A stretch of 64,000 bases of DNA, from positions 124,001-188,000 of the forward strand of contig NZ_JAHTKU010000022.1 of the NCBI RefSeq assembly GCF_019192965.1, in the 5' to 3' direction. A program made the translations under genes and the position numbers. The notes beneath the pieces were generated by a model. The model searched no databases. It saw nothing but the letters and a program-made list of their open reading frames with translations, and was not told the DNA's origin. Positions within the stretch are counted from its first letter, which is position 1, and every line of letters begins with the position of its first letter. The stretch comes from Nocardioides daeguensis (lineage in GTDB: Bacteria; Actinomycetota; Actinomycetes; Propionibacteriales; Nocardioidaceae). Below, one piece after another: positions 49,626 through 58,900 of the stretch.

Positions 49626-49860
49626 TCGTCCAGCGGGAAGCGGGTGGCCGCGCGTGCTGCGCTCGACGTCGACGTCGGGCGCAGCAGCACCGCCTCCCCG
49701 TGCTGGTTGAAGTAGTAGCTCCGGGCGGTGGCGCAACTGCCGGCGTTGAACACGGAGTTGTCGAGGAGGCCGGTCATCCGGTCCAGGAACCGGTCGTTGG
49801 CCTCGGTGACCTCCACGACGTCGGCGCTGCGCGCGGGCAGTAGGTGTGGGAGAAGCGCGC
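49577..49860 (-). pseudogene. C-terminal remnant of a flavin-dependent monooxygenase
   Basis: The minus frame contains DRMTGLLDNSVFNAGSCAT, SYYFNQHGEAVLLRPTST and FPLDDYTFT, which resemble the C-terminus of Baeyer-Villiger/FAD monooxygenases. The FAD and NADPH motifs that should lie upstream are absent. Homology ends near 49830, close to a palindromic element (49873-49925), and the 3' end overlaps the MFS gene. It is a gene fragment. Confidence 0.55.
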
Positions 49861-49872
49861 TGATCGACCGCA

Positions 49873-49925
49873 CCCCATGCGGGTTGGCTGCAGATCGGCG
49901 AAAATCGCGGCCAATTCGCATGGGG
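49873..49925. repeat. Inverted repeat beside the monooxygenase remnant
   Basis: Arms 49873-49891 and 49907-49925 (starting CCCCATGCG and ending CGCATGGGG) pair over 19 positions. Three of the pairs would be G-U wobbles in RNA, and the loop is 15 bases. It sits at the truncation border of the remnant, so it may mark the rearrangement. Confidence 0.75.
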
Positions 49926-49966
49926 CTCGCGCCAGGAGGCGGCGGCTGCGCGCCCCGTGATCCCAC

Positions 49967-50188
49967 TCAGTCGGTGGTCCGACCGAAGATGCCGAAGGGA
50001 CCGCGGTGACGCGTGTGGTCGGGCCGATACGCCAGGCCGAGCCCCTGGAGAACGCGAAGGACCGGCCCGGGAGCCTCGATACGCTTCCAGTCCTCCTCCG
50101 AGATGTACGGCGTCCGGCCGAGCACCAGCCGTCCATCGCGGCGGTGGATGCCGAGACGGTCGGCGAGGCCGCGGCGGTGGTGGGTCAT
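49967..50188 (-). CDS. Small protein of unknown function (73 residues)
   Basis: A 73-codon frame from ATG 50188 reads MTHHRRGLADRLGIHRRDG and contains LGRTPYISEEDWKRIEAPGPV. It is basic and soluble. I do not recognise a family. It lies 9 bases downstream of the larger minus-strand gene at 50198, so the two may be cotranscribed. Coding bias looks real but support is weak. Confidence 0.5.
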   Translation of the reverse strand: MTHHRRGLADRLGIHRRDGRLVLGRTPYISEEDWKRIEAPGPVLRVLQGLGLAYRPDHTRHRGPFGIFGRTTD

Positions 50189-50197
50189 GGCGCGATG

Positions 50198-51061
50198 CTA
50201 GATGCTCCGGGACATGCCCAAGAGGCGTTCGCACTCAGCGGTCAGCGCTGCTCGGATCGGCCTGGCCCGCTCGGCGAACCCGCGCTGCGCCTCGACGTAC
50301 GCCGCCTTGCCCTCGGCGGTCTCGATCCGCACCGGCTCGAACCCCAGGTCCTCGAGGTCGTACGGCGCCGCGCGCATGTCGAGGGTCCGGATGTCCCAGG
50401 CGAGCTCGAAGCAGTCGGCGACGAGGTCGGAGCAGATCATCGGTGAGAGCCGGAAGGCGTGCTTGTAGAGGTCCATGCCGGCGTGCAGGCAGCCGGGCTG
50501 CTCGAACGCGGGGCGATCGTCGCGGCCGGGGGTCAGCGTGTTCAGCGGGCGGGCGGGGGGAGTGAAGAAGCGGTAGGCGTCGAAGTGGGAGCAGGCGATG
50601 CGGTGGCCCTCGACGACCTCGTCGGTGCCGGTGGGGCCGAGGCGCAGCGGCCAGTCGGCGTGCCGGGTCTGGTCCTCGGCGAGGCGGTAGACCATGGCCC
50701 ACTCGTGGAGGCCGAAGCAGCCGAAGTGCGCGGCGCGGCCGGCGGTCGCGGTGAGCAGGCGGTGGATCGACTCGACGAGCGGACGCTGCGAGGCGACGTA
50801 CGACGGCGCGACCGTCGCCCCACCCTCGGCGACGACCTCGTAGCCCTTGACCCCCTCGAGGCCCGATCCGGGCGGCGCGACGACGCCGAAGCCCGGGTGC
50901 CAGCGGCGCAGCTGGGCGGGGCGGTAGGAGTAGTAGGTGAAGAGGAAGTCGAAGACCGGGTGCTTCACCGCGGCCTCGCGCCGGGCGAGGTGCGGGGCGA
51001 CGTAGCGGTCGATGCGCGCGGCGTGGTCGGCCGCTCGCCGACGCCCTTCCTCCGCATTCAC
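50198..51061 (-). CDS. Conserved protein, often annotated 3-methyladenine DNA glycosylase
   Basis: The protein of about 287 residues contains HPVFDFLFTYYSYRPAQL, HFGCFGLHEWAMVYR, SHFDAYRFFTPPARPLN, and FEQPGCLHAGMDLYKHAFRLSP. I recall an actinobacterial family with these segments annotated as 3-methyladenine DNA glycosylase. I see no helix-hairpin-helix or known glycosylase motif, so the function should be treated as unknown. GTG 51061 is a likely start; TTG 51070 is possible. It is divergent from the FAH gene. Confidence 0.7.
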   Translation of the reverse strand: MNAEEGRRRAADHAARIDRYVAPHLARREAAVKHPVFDFLFTYYSYRPAQLRRWHPGFGVVAPPGSGLEGVKGYEVVAEGGATVAPSYVASQRPLVESIHRLLTATAGRAAHFGCFGLHEWAMVYRLAEDQTRHADWPLRLGPTGTDEVVEGHRIACSHFDAYRFFTPPARPLNTLTPGRDDRPAFEQPGCLHAGMDLYKHAFRLSPMICSDLVADCFELAWDIRTLDMRAAPYDLEDLGFEPVRIETAEGKAAYVEAQRGFAERARPIRAALTAECERLLGMSRSI

Positions 51062-51093
51062 GACCAGCAAGCGTAGGTCGATAGGCTCGCCGA

Positions 51094-51906
51094 GTGCGCA
51101 TCGTCAGATTCACGACAGGCGAGGAGCCGTCCTACGGCATCCTGACCGGCGACCTCGACGAGTACGGGCAGCCGGGTGACGACGCGGTGATCGTCGGCCT
51201 CGTCGGTGACCCGCTCTACCAGGGGATCAAGCTGCTCGAGAAGGAGTACCGGCTCGAGGAGGTGCGCCTGCTGGCGCCGGTCCTGCCGCGCAGCAAGGTG
51301 GTCGGCATCGGCCGCAACTACGCCGCCCACGCGGCCGAGCTCGGCAACGACGTGCCCGCCGAGCCGCTGATGTTCCTCAAGCCGAACACCAGCGTCATCG
51401 GCCCCGACGACGCGATCCTCTGCCCGCGCCAGACCCAGGACCTGCACTACGAGGGCGAGCTCGCGGTCGTCATCGGCCGGATCTGCCGTGACGTGCCGGC
51501 CGAGCAGGCCACCGACGTCATCCACGGCTACACGATCGCCAACGACGTGACGGCTCGCGACCTGCAGCGCTCCGACGGCCAGTTCACCCGCGCCAAGGGC
51601 TTCGACACCTTCTGCCCGCTCGGGCCGTGGATCGAGACCGACCTCGACCCCCATGACTTCAACCAGGGCCGGCGCCTCCAGACGTTCGTCAACGGCGACG
51701 TCGTCCAGGACGGTACGACGGCCGACATGGTCTTCGACGTGCCCGCGCTGGTCGCGCACGTCTCCAGCGTGATGACGCTGCTGCCCGGCGACGTCATCCT
51801 CACCGGCACCCCCGAGGGTGTCGGCCCCCTGCAGGTCGGCGACGAGGTGGAGATCTCGATCGAAGGCCTCGGAACCCTCACGAACAAGGTGGAAGCACGA
51901 GCATGA
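51094..51906 (+). CDS. Fumarylacetoacetate hydrolase family protein
   Basis: The 270-residue protein has the FAH fold with GIGRNYAAHAAELG near residue 70 and the metal-binding acidic set in HYEGELAVVIG, followed by TGTPEGVGPLQVGDEV. Relatives hydrolyse acylpyruvates or decarboxylate oxaloacetate. TAGGCT ends 6 bases before the GTG, suggesting a leaderless message. The stop overlaps gltX (ATGA). The same FAH-gltX pairing occurs in mycobacteria, so the two are cotranscribed. Confidence 0.9.
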   Translation: MRIVRFTTGEEPSYGILTGDLDEYGQPGDDAVIVGLVGDPLYQGIKLLEKEYRLEEVRLLAPVLPRSKVVGIGRNYAAHAAELGNDVPAEPLMFLKPNTSVIGPDDAILCPRQTQDLHYEGELAVVIGRICRDVPAEQATDVIHGYTIANDVTARDLQRSDGQFTRAKGFDTFCPLGPWIETDLDPHDFNQGRRLQTFVNGDVVQDGTTADMVFDVPALVAHVSSVMTLLPGDVILTGTPEGVGPLQVGDEVEISIEGLGTLTNKVEARA

Positions 51907-53378
51907 GCAGCCCCAACGGTCCGGTCCGCGTCCGGATGGCCCCCTCGCCTACCGGCAGCCCCCACGTCGGCATGATCCGCACGGCACTGTTCAACTGGGC
52001 CTTCGCGCGCCACCACGGCGGCACCTTCGTCTTCCGCATCGAGGACACCGACAAGGAGCGCAGCACCGACGAGTCGCTCGACGCGATCCTCGACCTGATG
52101 CGCTGGCTCGGCCTCGACTGGGACGAGGGCCCGGGCGTGGGTGGCCCGTTCGCGCCGTACCGACAGAGCGAGCGCAGCGACCTGTACGCCGACGCGCTGG
52201 CGCGGCTCAAGGAGAGCAGCTTCACCTACGACTGCTACTGCACCAACGACGAGGCCGCCGCGCGCCGCAAGGCCGCCGGCTCCAAGGTGCAGGGGTACGA
52301 CGGCTTCTGCCGCGAGCTGACCCAGGAGCAGGTCGACGCGTTCGTGTCCGAGGGCCGCAAGCCGGTCGTGCGCTTCCGGATGCCCGACGGCTCGATCACC
52401 TGGCACGACCTGGTCCGCGGCGAGGTGAGCTTCGAGACCGAGTTCGTTCCGGACTTCGCGCTGTGCCGGGCCAACGGCGACCCGCTGTACACGCTGGTCA
52501 ACCCGGTCGACGACGCGCTGATGGAGATCACCCACGTGCTCCGCGGCGAGGACCTGCTGTCGTCGACGCCGCGCCAGATCGCCCTCTACGAGGCGCTCAA
52601 GGAGGTCGGCATCGCCAAGGCGACGCCGGAGTTCGGCCACCTGCCCTACGTCATGGGCGAGGGCAACAAGAAGCTCTCCAAGCGCGACCCCGAGGCGCAC
52701 GCGCTGGCCTACCGCGACCAGGGCTACCTCCCCGAGGGCCTGCTCAACTACCTCGCCCTGCTGGGCTGGGCGATCGCGGCCGACCGCGACATCTTCAGCC
52801 TCGAGGAGATGGTCGAGGCGTTCGACATCGCCGACGTCGTCGCCAACCCGGCGCGCTTCGACCTCAAGAAGTGCGACGCCATCAACACCGCCCACATGCG
52901 GCTGCTGTCGATCGAGGAGATAACCCACCGGGTGCTGCCGTTCCTCAAGCGCGACGGTGTCGTGAGCGACCCGGTGACCGATGCCGACGCCCAGCTGCTC
53001 GAGCTCGCGATGCCGCTGGTCGGCGAGCGGATCAACAAGCTCGCCGAGGCCAGCAGCATGCTCGGCTTCCTGTTCGTCGCCGAGGACGCCTTCGAGGTCG
53101 ATCCCGAGGACGCCGCCAAGCAGCTCGGGGAGGCCGGCGCCCCCGTCCTGCAGGCGTCGTACGACGCGCTCGCGGCGCTGCCGACCTGGTCGACCGAGGC
53201 CATCCAGGGCGCCCTGCAGACCGCGCTCGTGGACGGCCTCGGCCTCAAGCCGCGCAACGCGTTCGGCCCGGTCCGCGTGGCGGTCACCGGCCGCCGGATC
53301 TCGCCGCCTCTGTTCGAGTCGATGGAGCTCCTCGGCCGCGACCGCAGCCTCGGGCGGTTGCAGCGTGCCCTCGGGTGA
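51903..53378 (+). CDS. gltX: Glutamyl-tRNA synthetase
   Basis: The 491-residue class I synthetase has the HIGH-equivalent SPTGSPHVGM near residue 14 and KMSKS-equivalent NKKLSKRD near residue 255, with the GluRS insertions and anticodon-binding domain. Actinobacteria generally lack GlnRS, so this enzyme is expected to charge both tRNA-Glu and tRNA-Gln, the latter corrected by GatCAB. Both tRNA genes lie 1 kb downstream. It overlaps the FAH gene and the CPBP gene. Confidence 0.96.
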   Translation: MSSPNGPVRVRMAPSPTGSPHVGMIRTALFNWAFARHHGGTFVFRIEDTDKERSTDESLDAILDLMRWLGLDWDEGPGVGGPFAPYRQSERSDLYADALARLKESSFTYDCYCTNDEAAARRKAAGSKVQGYDGFCRELTQEQVDAFVSEGRKPVVRFRMPDGSITWHDLVRGEVSFETEFVPDFALCRANGDPLYTLVNPVDDALMEITHVLRGEDLLSSTPRQIALYEALKEVGIAKATPEFGHLPYVMGEGNKKLSKRDPEAHALAYRDQGYLPEGLLNYLALLGWAIAADRDIFSLEEMVEAFDIADVVANPARFDLKKCDAINTAHMRLLSIEEITHRVLPFLKRDGVVSDPVTDADAQLLELAMPLVGERINKLAEASSMLGFLFVAEDAFEVDPEDAAKQLGEAGAPVLQASYDALAALPTWSTEAIQGALQTALVDGLGLKPRNAFGPVRVAVTGRRISPPLFESMELLGRDRSLGRLQRALG

Positions 53379-54345
53379 CCCAGCCGGACTGAGGTACGAC
53401 GAGCTCCAGCGGCGCGGCCCGGCGGGGGCCTGGCGCCCGGTCGCCGGGATCCCGCTGCTGCTGGTGATCTTCTTCGCCGGACAGCTCGTGCTGAGCCTCG
53501 TGGTCACCTTGGTGCTCGTCGTCGGAGGCGACTCGGGTGGCGAGGCGGTCGACAAGCTGTCGGGCGACCCCGCCACGCCGTCGTTCCTGGCCCTGGTCAA
53601 CCTGGGTTGGGCGGCGGCGATCCCCGCGGTGTGGGTGGTCGCCCGGCTGCTGCACGGGCAGACGCCCGGCTGGGTGACCTCGGTGGCCGGCACCCTGCGC
53701 TGGCGCTGGTTCGCGGCCTGCCTCGGCCTCGCCGTCGTGGCGCTCGGGCTGACCCTGGTCGTCTCGGCGCTGCTGCCGGACCAGGGCTCCGGGTCGCTCG
53801 ACACCAGCGCCGGGCTGAACCCGTGGACCTCGACCGTGCGCGACTTCGTGCTGGTGATCGTGCTGCTGACCCCGCTGCAGGCGGCGGGGGAGGAGTACGT
53901 GTTCCGTGGGTACCTCGCGCAGGCGTTCGGCGGCCTGACCGCCCGCGCCGGGGCCCGGGTGGGCGCGGCGGTCTCGGTCGTCGTACCGGCGTTGCTGTTC
54001 GCGCTCGCCCACGGCCTGGGCCAGGACGCGCCGGTCTTCTTCGACCGGTTCGCGTTCGGCGTGGTTGCCGGGCTGCTGGTGATCCTCACCGGCGGCCTCG
54101 AGGCCGGCATCGCGATGCACGTCGTCAACAACTTCGTGGCGTTCGGCATGGCCCTGGCGTTCAGCGACATGACCGAGGCGCTGAACCCGACCGGAGGGAG
54201 CTGGTGGTCGATCCCGGTGACCGTCGTGCAGTCCGTCGGCTACCTGCTGCTGGCCGTCGGGGCGGCCCGCCGGCTCGGGGTGCAGAACCGCACCGAGACG
54301 CCGGAGGGCGGGGCCATTTTGGAGGCAGAGCCGGCCGACCGGTAG
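53365..54345 (+). CDS. CPBP-family intramembrane metalloprotease
   Basis: The 326-residue membrane protein has about eight hydrophobic segments and the CPBP (Abi) motifs: the glutamates in AAGEEYVFRGYLAQ near residue 173, a histidine in FALAHGLGQ, and HVVNNF near residue 252. These form the metal site of Rce1-like proteases. GTG 53365 overlaps the end of gltX by 14 bases, so it is cotranscribed. The substrate is unknown. Confidence 0.85.
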   Translation: MPSGDPAGLRYDELQRRGPAGAWRPVAGIPLLLVIFFAGQLVLSLVVTLVLVVGGDSGGEAVDKLSGDPATPSFLALVNLGWAAAIPAVWVVARLLHGQTPGWVTSVAGTLRWRWFAACLGLAVVALGLTLVVSALLPDQGSGSLDTSAGLNPWTSTVRDFVLVIVLLTPLQAAGEEYVFRGYLAQAFGGLTARAGARVGAAVSVVVPALLFALAHGLGQDAPVFFDRFAFGVVAGLLVILTGGLEAGIAMHVVNNFVAFGMALAFSDMTEALNPTGGSWWSIPVTVVQSVGYLLLAVGAARRLGVQNRTETPEGGAILEAEPADR

Positions 54346-54389
54346 TGTGGGTCACCGGTTCGCCGGCCTCGGCCGGGGGACCTAACCAT

Positions 54390-54461
54390 TGGGATATGGT
54401 GTAATTGGCAACACAGCTGATTCTGGTTCAGTCGTTCTAGGTTCGAGTCCTAGTATCCCAG
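54390..54461 (+). tRNA. tRNA-Gln (anticodon CTG)
   Basis: The acceptor stem TGGGATA/TATCCCA, the anticodon loop TTCTGGT with CTG at 54423-54425, and the T arm CTAGGTTCGAGTCCTAG fold into a standard cloverleaf of 72 bases. CCA is not encoded. A CCGGCC/GGCCGG hairpin (54363-54376) precedes it, and a CTCTCGCGAGAG palindrome (54467-54478) follows. Confidence 0.95.
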
Positions 54462-54498
54462 CGAGGCTCTCGCGAGAGACAGGTCACTCCGTCAGGAT

Positions 54499-54528
54499 TT
54501 GTCCGGTCAGGCAGGAAATCGCTAGAGT
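54499..54528 (+). promoter_or_regulatory. Promoter of tRNA-Glu
   Basis: TTGTCC (54499-54504) and TAGAGT (54523-54528) are separated by 18 bases, a good housekeeping-sigma promoter ending about 38 bases upstream of the tRNA-Glu gene. Confidence 0.6.
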
Positions 54529-54565
54529 TCACGACGTTGTCACGGAGAGATCCGGAACAACGGAT

Positions 54566-54638
54566 GCCCCCGTTGTGTAGCGGCCTAGCACGCCTGCCTC
54601 TCACGTAGGTAGCGCCGGTTCGAATCCGGTCGGGGGTA
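54566..54638 (+). tRNA. tRNA-Glu (anticodon CTC)
   Basis: The acceptor stem GCCCCCG/CGGGGGT (one terminal G-U pair), the anticodon loop CTCTCAC with CTC at 54600-54602, and the T arm CCGGTTCGAATCCGG give a cloverleaf of 73 bases. CCA is not encoded. It is adjacent to tRNA-Gln and gltX. Confidence 0.95.
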
Positions 54639-54646
54639 CAGCATCG

Positions 54647-54682
54647 GGGCCCGGGCCCAGGGCCGGGGCCCGCGGGGTTTTT
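54647..54682 (+). terminator. Terminator after tRNA-Glu
   Basis: GGGCCCGGGCC (54647-54657) can pair with GGCCGGGGCCC (54661-54671) with one mismatch, and a run of five T residues follows at 54678-54682. It ends the tRNA transcript just before the G/C block. Confidence 0.55.
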
Positions 54683-54696
54683 CGGCCGCCCCGCCG

Positions 54697-54769
54697 GGGC
54701 GGGGGGGCGGGGGGGGGTGGGCTGGGGGGGGGGGCCCCGGGGGGGGCCCGCCCCCCCCCCCCCCCCCCC
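54697..54769. other. Second near-pure G/C block, probable artefact
   Basis: About 70 bases of G runs followed by C runs end in CCCCGACTGG, similar to the CCCCGACTC edge of the block at 24945-25079. It lies between convergent genes (tRNA-Glu and a LuxR gene), again directly after a strong hairpin. Confidence 0.75.
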
Positions 54770-54804
54770 GACTGGTTTTTCCGCCGACCGCGCAGGCGCG
54801 GGCG

Positions 54805-55851
54805 TCAGTCGCGCAGCAACGCGACGAGCTGGCGCCGGCTGCGCACGCCCGCCTTGGCGAAGACCGCCTTCAGGTGGTCCTGCACCGTGTACGGCGAGAG
54901 GTGGAGCGTGGCGGCGATCTCGGCGGTGGAGCGGCCGAGGAGCACCCGGTCGACGATCTGCGCCTCGCGCCGGGTGAGGTCGAGCGCCGCCATCACGAGC
55001 GCCGAGGACGCGGACGGGTCCGCGTGCCGCAGCGTCACCACGACGTCACCGACCGCCTCCGCAGCGCCGGTGGGCTGCAGGGCCGCCGCGCTGACACTCA
55101 CCCAGCCGTAGCTGGACGTCGGGACGGTGATCTCGGTCGGCTCCCCGCGACGGCGCCGGGCACGCACGACCGCGCTGACGACCGGGACGGGCAGGGGGCG
55201 GGTGCCGGTCGGGTCGAGCTGGGCGAACCACCCGCTGCGGTCGCCGGTCGCCGCCGTCACCGTGTTGTGGGAGTCGACGACGAGCACCAGGGGCGCGACC
55301 CGGGTGACCGGAGCCGCGTGCACCGTGCGGATGCCGCCGCCGCGGAACCCGCGGACGAGGGGCGCCACCAGCCGGTCGGCCAGGGCGGCCTCGTCGGCGT
55401 CGAAGCCGCGCGAGTCGACGGCCCGCAGCAGGCTCACCCCGGCCCACAGGAGGCTGCGCTCACGGGCGGCGATCCGGAGCTCGTGACCGATCGCGAGGTC
55501 CGGCAGGTAGAAGTCGCGGTACCTCTCGGCCCGGGCAGGGTCGCCGTCGAGGTCGTCGACGAGGACGCCGATCGGACGGCGCCGCCGCGCCAGCCGGGAG
55601 AACGCGTGGGGATCCGGGGCGACGTACTCGAAGTGGGCGAAGCGGGCGTAGCTGTCCGCAGGGACGTCCCGCTTCACCGAACCCGTGATCAGGCCCGTGG
55701 TGGGGTCGAAGGGCGCCACGGTGGCCGCGTCGAAGGGCAGTGCCTGCGCGAGCACCTCGAGGACCTCCTCGGCGAGCTCCTCCCACGGCAGGGCCGCGTC
55801 CGCCAGCCGGGTGATGCGCTCGAGCGTGCGAGCGGCGGACGGGCGGGGCAC
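54805..55851 (-). CDS. LuxR-family transcriptional regulator
   Basis: The 348-residue protein has an N-terminal GAF-like sensor region (about 20-170), a middle domain, and a C-terminal LuxR HTH (LTRREAQIVDRVLLGRSTAEIAATLHLSPYTVQDHL, near residue 290). It starts at GTG 55851. No partner gene is adjacent except the large secreted protein upstream (77 bases), transcribed in the same direction, so they may share control. The ligand is unknown. Confidence 0.85.
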   Translation of the reverse strand: MPRPSAARTLERITRLADAALPWEELAEEVLEVLAQALPFDAATVAPFDPTTGLITGSVKRDVPADSYARFAHFEYVAPDPHAFSRLARRRRPIGVLVDDLDGDPARAERYRDFYLPDLAIGHELRIAARERSLLWAGVSLLRAVDSRGFDADEAALADRLVAPLVRGFRGGGIRTVHAAPVTRVAPLVLVVDSHNTVTAATGDRSGWFAQLDPTGTRPLPVPVVSAVVRARRRRGEPTEITVPTSSYGWVSVSAAALQPTGAAEAVGDVVVTLRHADPSASSALVMAALDLTRREAQIVDRVLLGRSTAEIAATLHLSPYTVQDHLKAVFAKAGVRSRRQLVALLRD

Positions 55852-55928
55852 CCCCGCAATTCTGCCAGTCGCCTGTCCGCGCCGCTGGCCGTTCGGTACG
55901 GCGGGCCCGAGCGCCCGCCGTACCGGGC

Positions 55929-58900
55929 TCAGGACGCCGGCAGCGGGCGGACCAGGAGCGCGCCGCCGAGCTGGGCCTTCGCCGAGCCGGCGTACCCGAT
56001 GCTGACCTCGCCGCCGGTACGGGCGGCGGCCGGAAGCGTGCCGACGAGCGACCAGCGGCCGTTGCGGATCCGGGCCCGTCCGGTCCAGGTACCGGACTCG
56101 TTCCCGCTGGTCCAGGTCACGGCCACCGTGACGACGCCCCGTGCCGTCGTCGCGACCTTGCCGGCGATGGTGACGCGGTCACCGGCCCGGGTGAGCGCCC
56201 GGACCCGGAGCCGCGGCGGCCGCGAGGCGGCGAGGACCCGCACCGTCGCCGGTCGGACCCGGTCGGAGCCGGGGACGCTCAGGGTCACGGCGGCGTTCTT
56301 GGCGTGGGCGAGCTTCTTCGGCAGGGCGGTGCGGACGACGACCTGGCCGCCGGAGACGGTCGGCGTCAGCCGCAGGCGCTTGCTGCCGACCGCGACCTCG
56401 ACCGCGACGGTGGTGCCGTTCGCTGCGGGGTTCACCCGGGCGACGAGCTTGAGCCGGCCGCGGACCAGGGAGCTGTGCAGGACCTCCGCCTGGGCGCTCG
56501 CGGGTCCGGCGCCGGGCTTGCCGGGGGTCCCCGGGTCGCCGGGGTCGCCGGGGTCGCCCGTGGTGGTCGGCTGGACCGGGACGCCGTCGACCGTCACGAC
56601 CGGACCGCGGCCACCCTCGCCCGGGGTGATCTCCACCGTGCCGGTGACCGGGCCGTACTGCAGGGGCGTGCCGCGGGTGTCACCGTCGATGGGTGCGTAG
56701 CCGAACCGCAGGTCCTGACCCTCGAACGTGAGCACCACCGGGTCGGACTCGCGGCTGACCACCGTCGTCCGGTCCGGCAGGTCCATCAGGTCGACGTGCC
56801 GCTGCTGGTAGGCGGTCGCGAGGTCGAGCGGACCCGCGGCGAGTGCCGCCCGGGCGGTGGGAGCAGGTCCCTGGGGGAGGGCGACGTGGTAGTTGAAGAC
56901 GCTGATCTCCGCGCCACGGCTCGGGCAGGTGCCCGGGGTCTTCCGCGGTGTGCGGCCGAACAGGAGGAAGTCGCGGTACGCCGTCAGCACCACCGGGGAG
57001 TTCGGCAGGCTCACGTGGTCGACCGCGCAGACAGCCTGGACGTGGACCCGGTCGCCGAGCGGGTGGTCGATGTCGGTGCCCTGCATCGCGCTGCGCAAGG
57101 GGACCGTGCCGTCGCCGTTGGTCCACGACACCGCCGTCGACTTCTCGCCCAGGTCGACGGCCCCGAAGCTGGGCAGCCCGCTGCCGACGAGGGCCTGCAT
57201 GTCGATGCGCCCACCGTTGGTGAAGAATCCGTCGAAGACCTTCGCGTGGTCGTCGCGGGCCTGGGTGAACAGCCCCGCCCGGGCGCCGAGGGCGAGCGTG
57301 GTGGCGTTCACGCCGTCCTGGTTCTGGAAGCGGCCGTTGACCGAGAGCCAGGTGCCGAAGCTGTCGCTCGGGAAGAGCTCGTAGAGGCCCGGGATGCTGC
57401 GGGCCAGCGCCTGGAGCGCGTCGTTGGGGAGCACCAGGTCCATGCCGGCCTCGTTCATCGGACTCTCGATGCCGAAGGCCAGCGGCAGCGCGACCTTGGG
57501 CGACCCCCACCAGGGCGTGCCGGCGGTCAGCACACGCGCGATCTTGGCGGCGCGGTCGGGGTCCTTGGCGTACCAGCGAGCCAGGAGGCCGCCGTAGGAG
57601 TGCGCGAAGAAGGTGACCCGGTTGACGCCCTGACGCGAGGGCAGGTCGGCGGCGAGCGCCTGCTGCACCGCGGCGTCGAGGCGGGCCATGGAGTCCTCGG
57701 GGCGCTTGCGCCAGTCCCAGCCGAACACCGCGCTGTTGGGCTGGTCGCCGCCGGGCGCGGCCTGCGCCAGCCAGCGCTGGACGCCGTCGTAGATGTCCGA
57801 GCCGAGGACCTTGCCGAGCGCGTTGCCGGTCGGCCCGGCGCCCGGGCAGGACCCGTCCCCGCCGCCGAGCTGCATCTTGCGCAGGTTGTCGCCGTTGGTG
57901 CCGGGCCACGCGCTCGGCGGCCACAGGACGTCACTGCCGCAGGTGATCTCCGAACCCAGGAAGCCCGGCAGGAACAGGATGGGGACGTCCTGGGCCTGGA
58001 TGTCCCACGGCACGCGGCCCGGGTTGTCGGTCGGGGTCACCGGCACGATGCCGATCTTGCGGTCGGGGTCGTCGACGCGCAGGTTGCTGCCGGGGTCGGG
58101 GAGCAGGTGCTCGAAGTAGCCGCAGTCGGTCTGGCTGACGCAGTGGAAGGAGACCGGCCCGTTGTTGTCCGGCCCGAAGCGGACCGCGCCCGTCTGGGCC
58201 AGGCCGCCGTCGCTGCGCGAGCCGTCGGGCTCGATGACGGTCACGGACTCGCTGTCCTGCGCGACGTACACGACCCGCTTGGCGTCGGGCGACCAGTCGT
58301 AGTCGCTGACCTCGCCGGCGTACAGCGTGCTGGTGCCGCCACCGGTCGTGACCCGGTCGAGACGGTACGGCCCGCCGAATTCCTCGACGCGGTACGCCGC
58401 GAGCTTGTCGCCGGCCGGTGCCCACGCGACGCTGTGGTAGCCGGGCGGACGAGGGTCGTCCTCGAACATGTTGCCCACGACGTCCTCGGTCAGGGAGGCG
58501 TGGGTGAGCTGGGTGGCGCCGCCGCCGAGGCGGCTCACGGTCCACACCTGGCTGCCCTTGCGCGCGTCGTCCCGGTCGCGGCCGATGTTCGCGGTGCGGA
58601 TGAACGCCAGCTGGGTGCCGTCCGGCGACCACGACGGTCCGAAGTCGCTGAACCCGGCGCCGTCGCAGGGCAGCTCGGGGTCGTCGTGGCACTGGCTGCG
58701 CGTGGTCGCGGGCGGCGCGATCACCTGGTAGGCGCCGGAGCCGTCGGTGTTCATCACGTAGATGACGCTGTGGAAGCGCGGGCGCCCGTTCACGTCGGTG
58801 CCGTCGGGCGTCCACTTGCTGAAGGCGATCTTCGTGCCGTCCGGCGACCAGGAGGGATGCGGGCTGGTGGTGCCGTCGGCGCCGATGCAGTTGGCCTGCT

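Noticed and set aside
50198..51061. Confident assignment as 3-methyladenine DNA glycosylase
   Set aside because: No HhH-GPD or AAG-type motif is visible. The name probably spreads through databases, so the function is left open.
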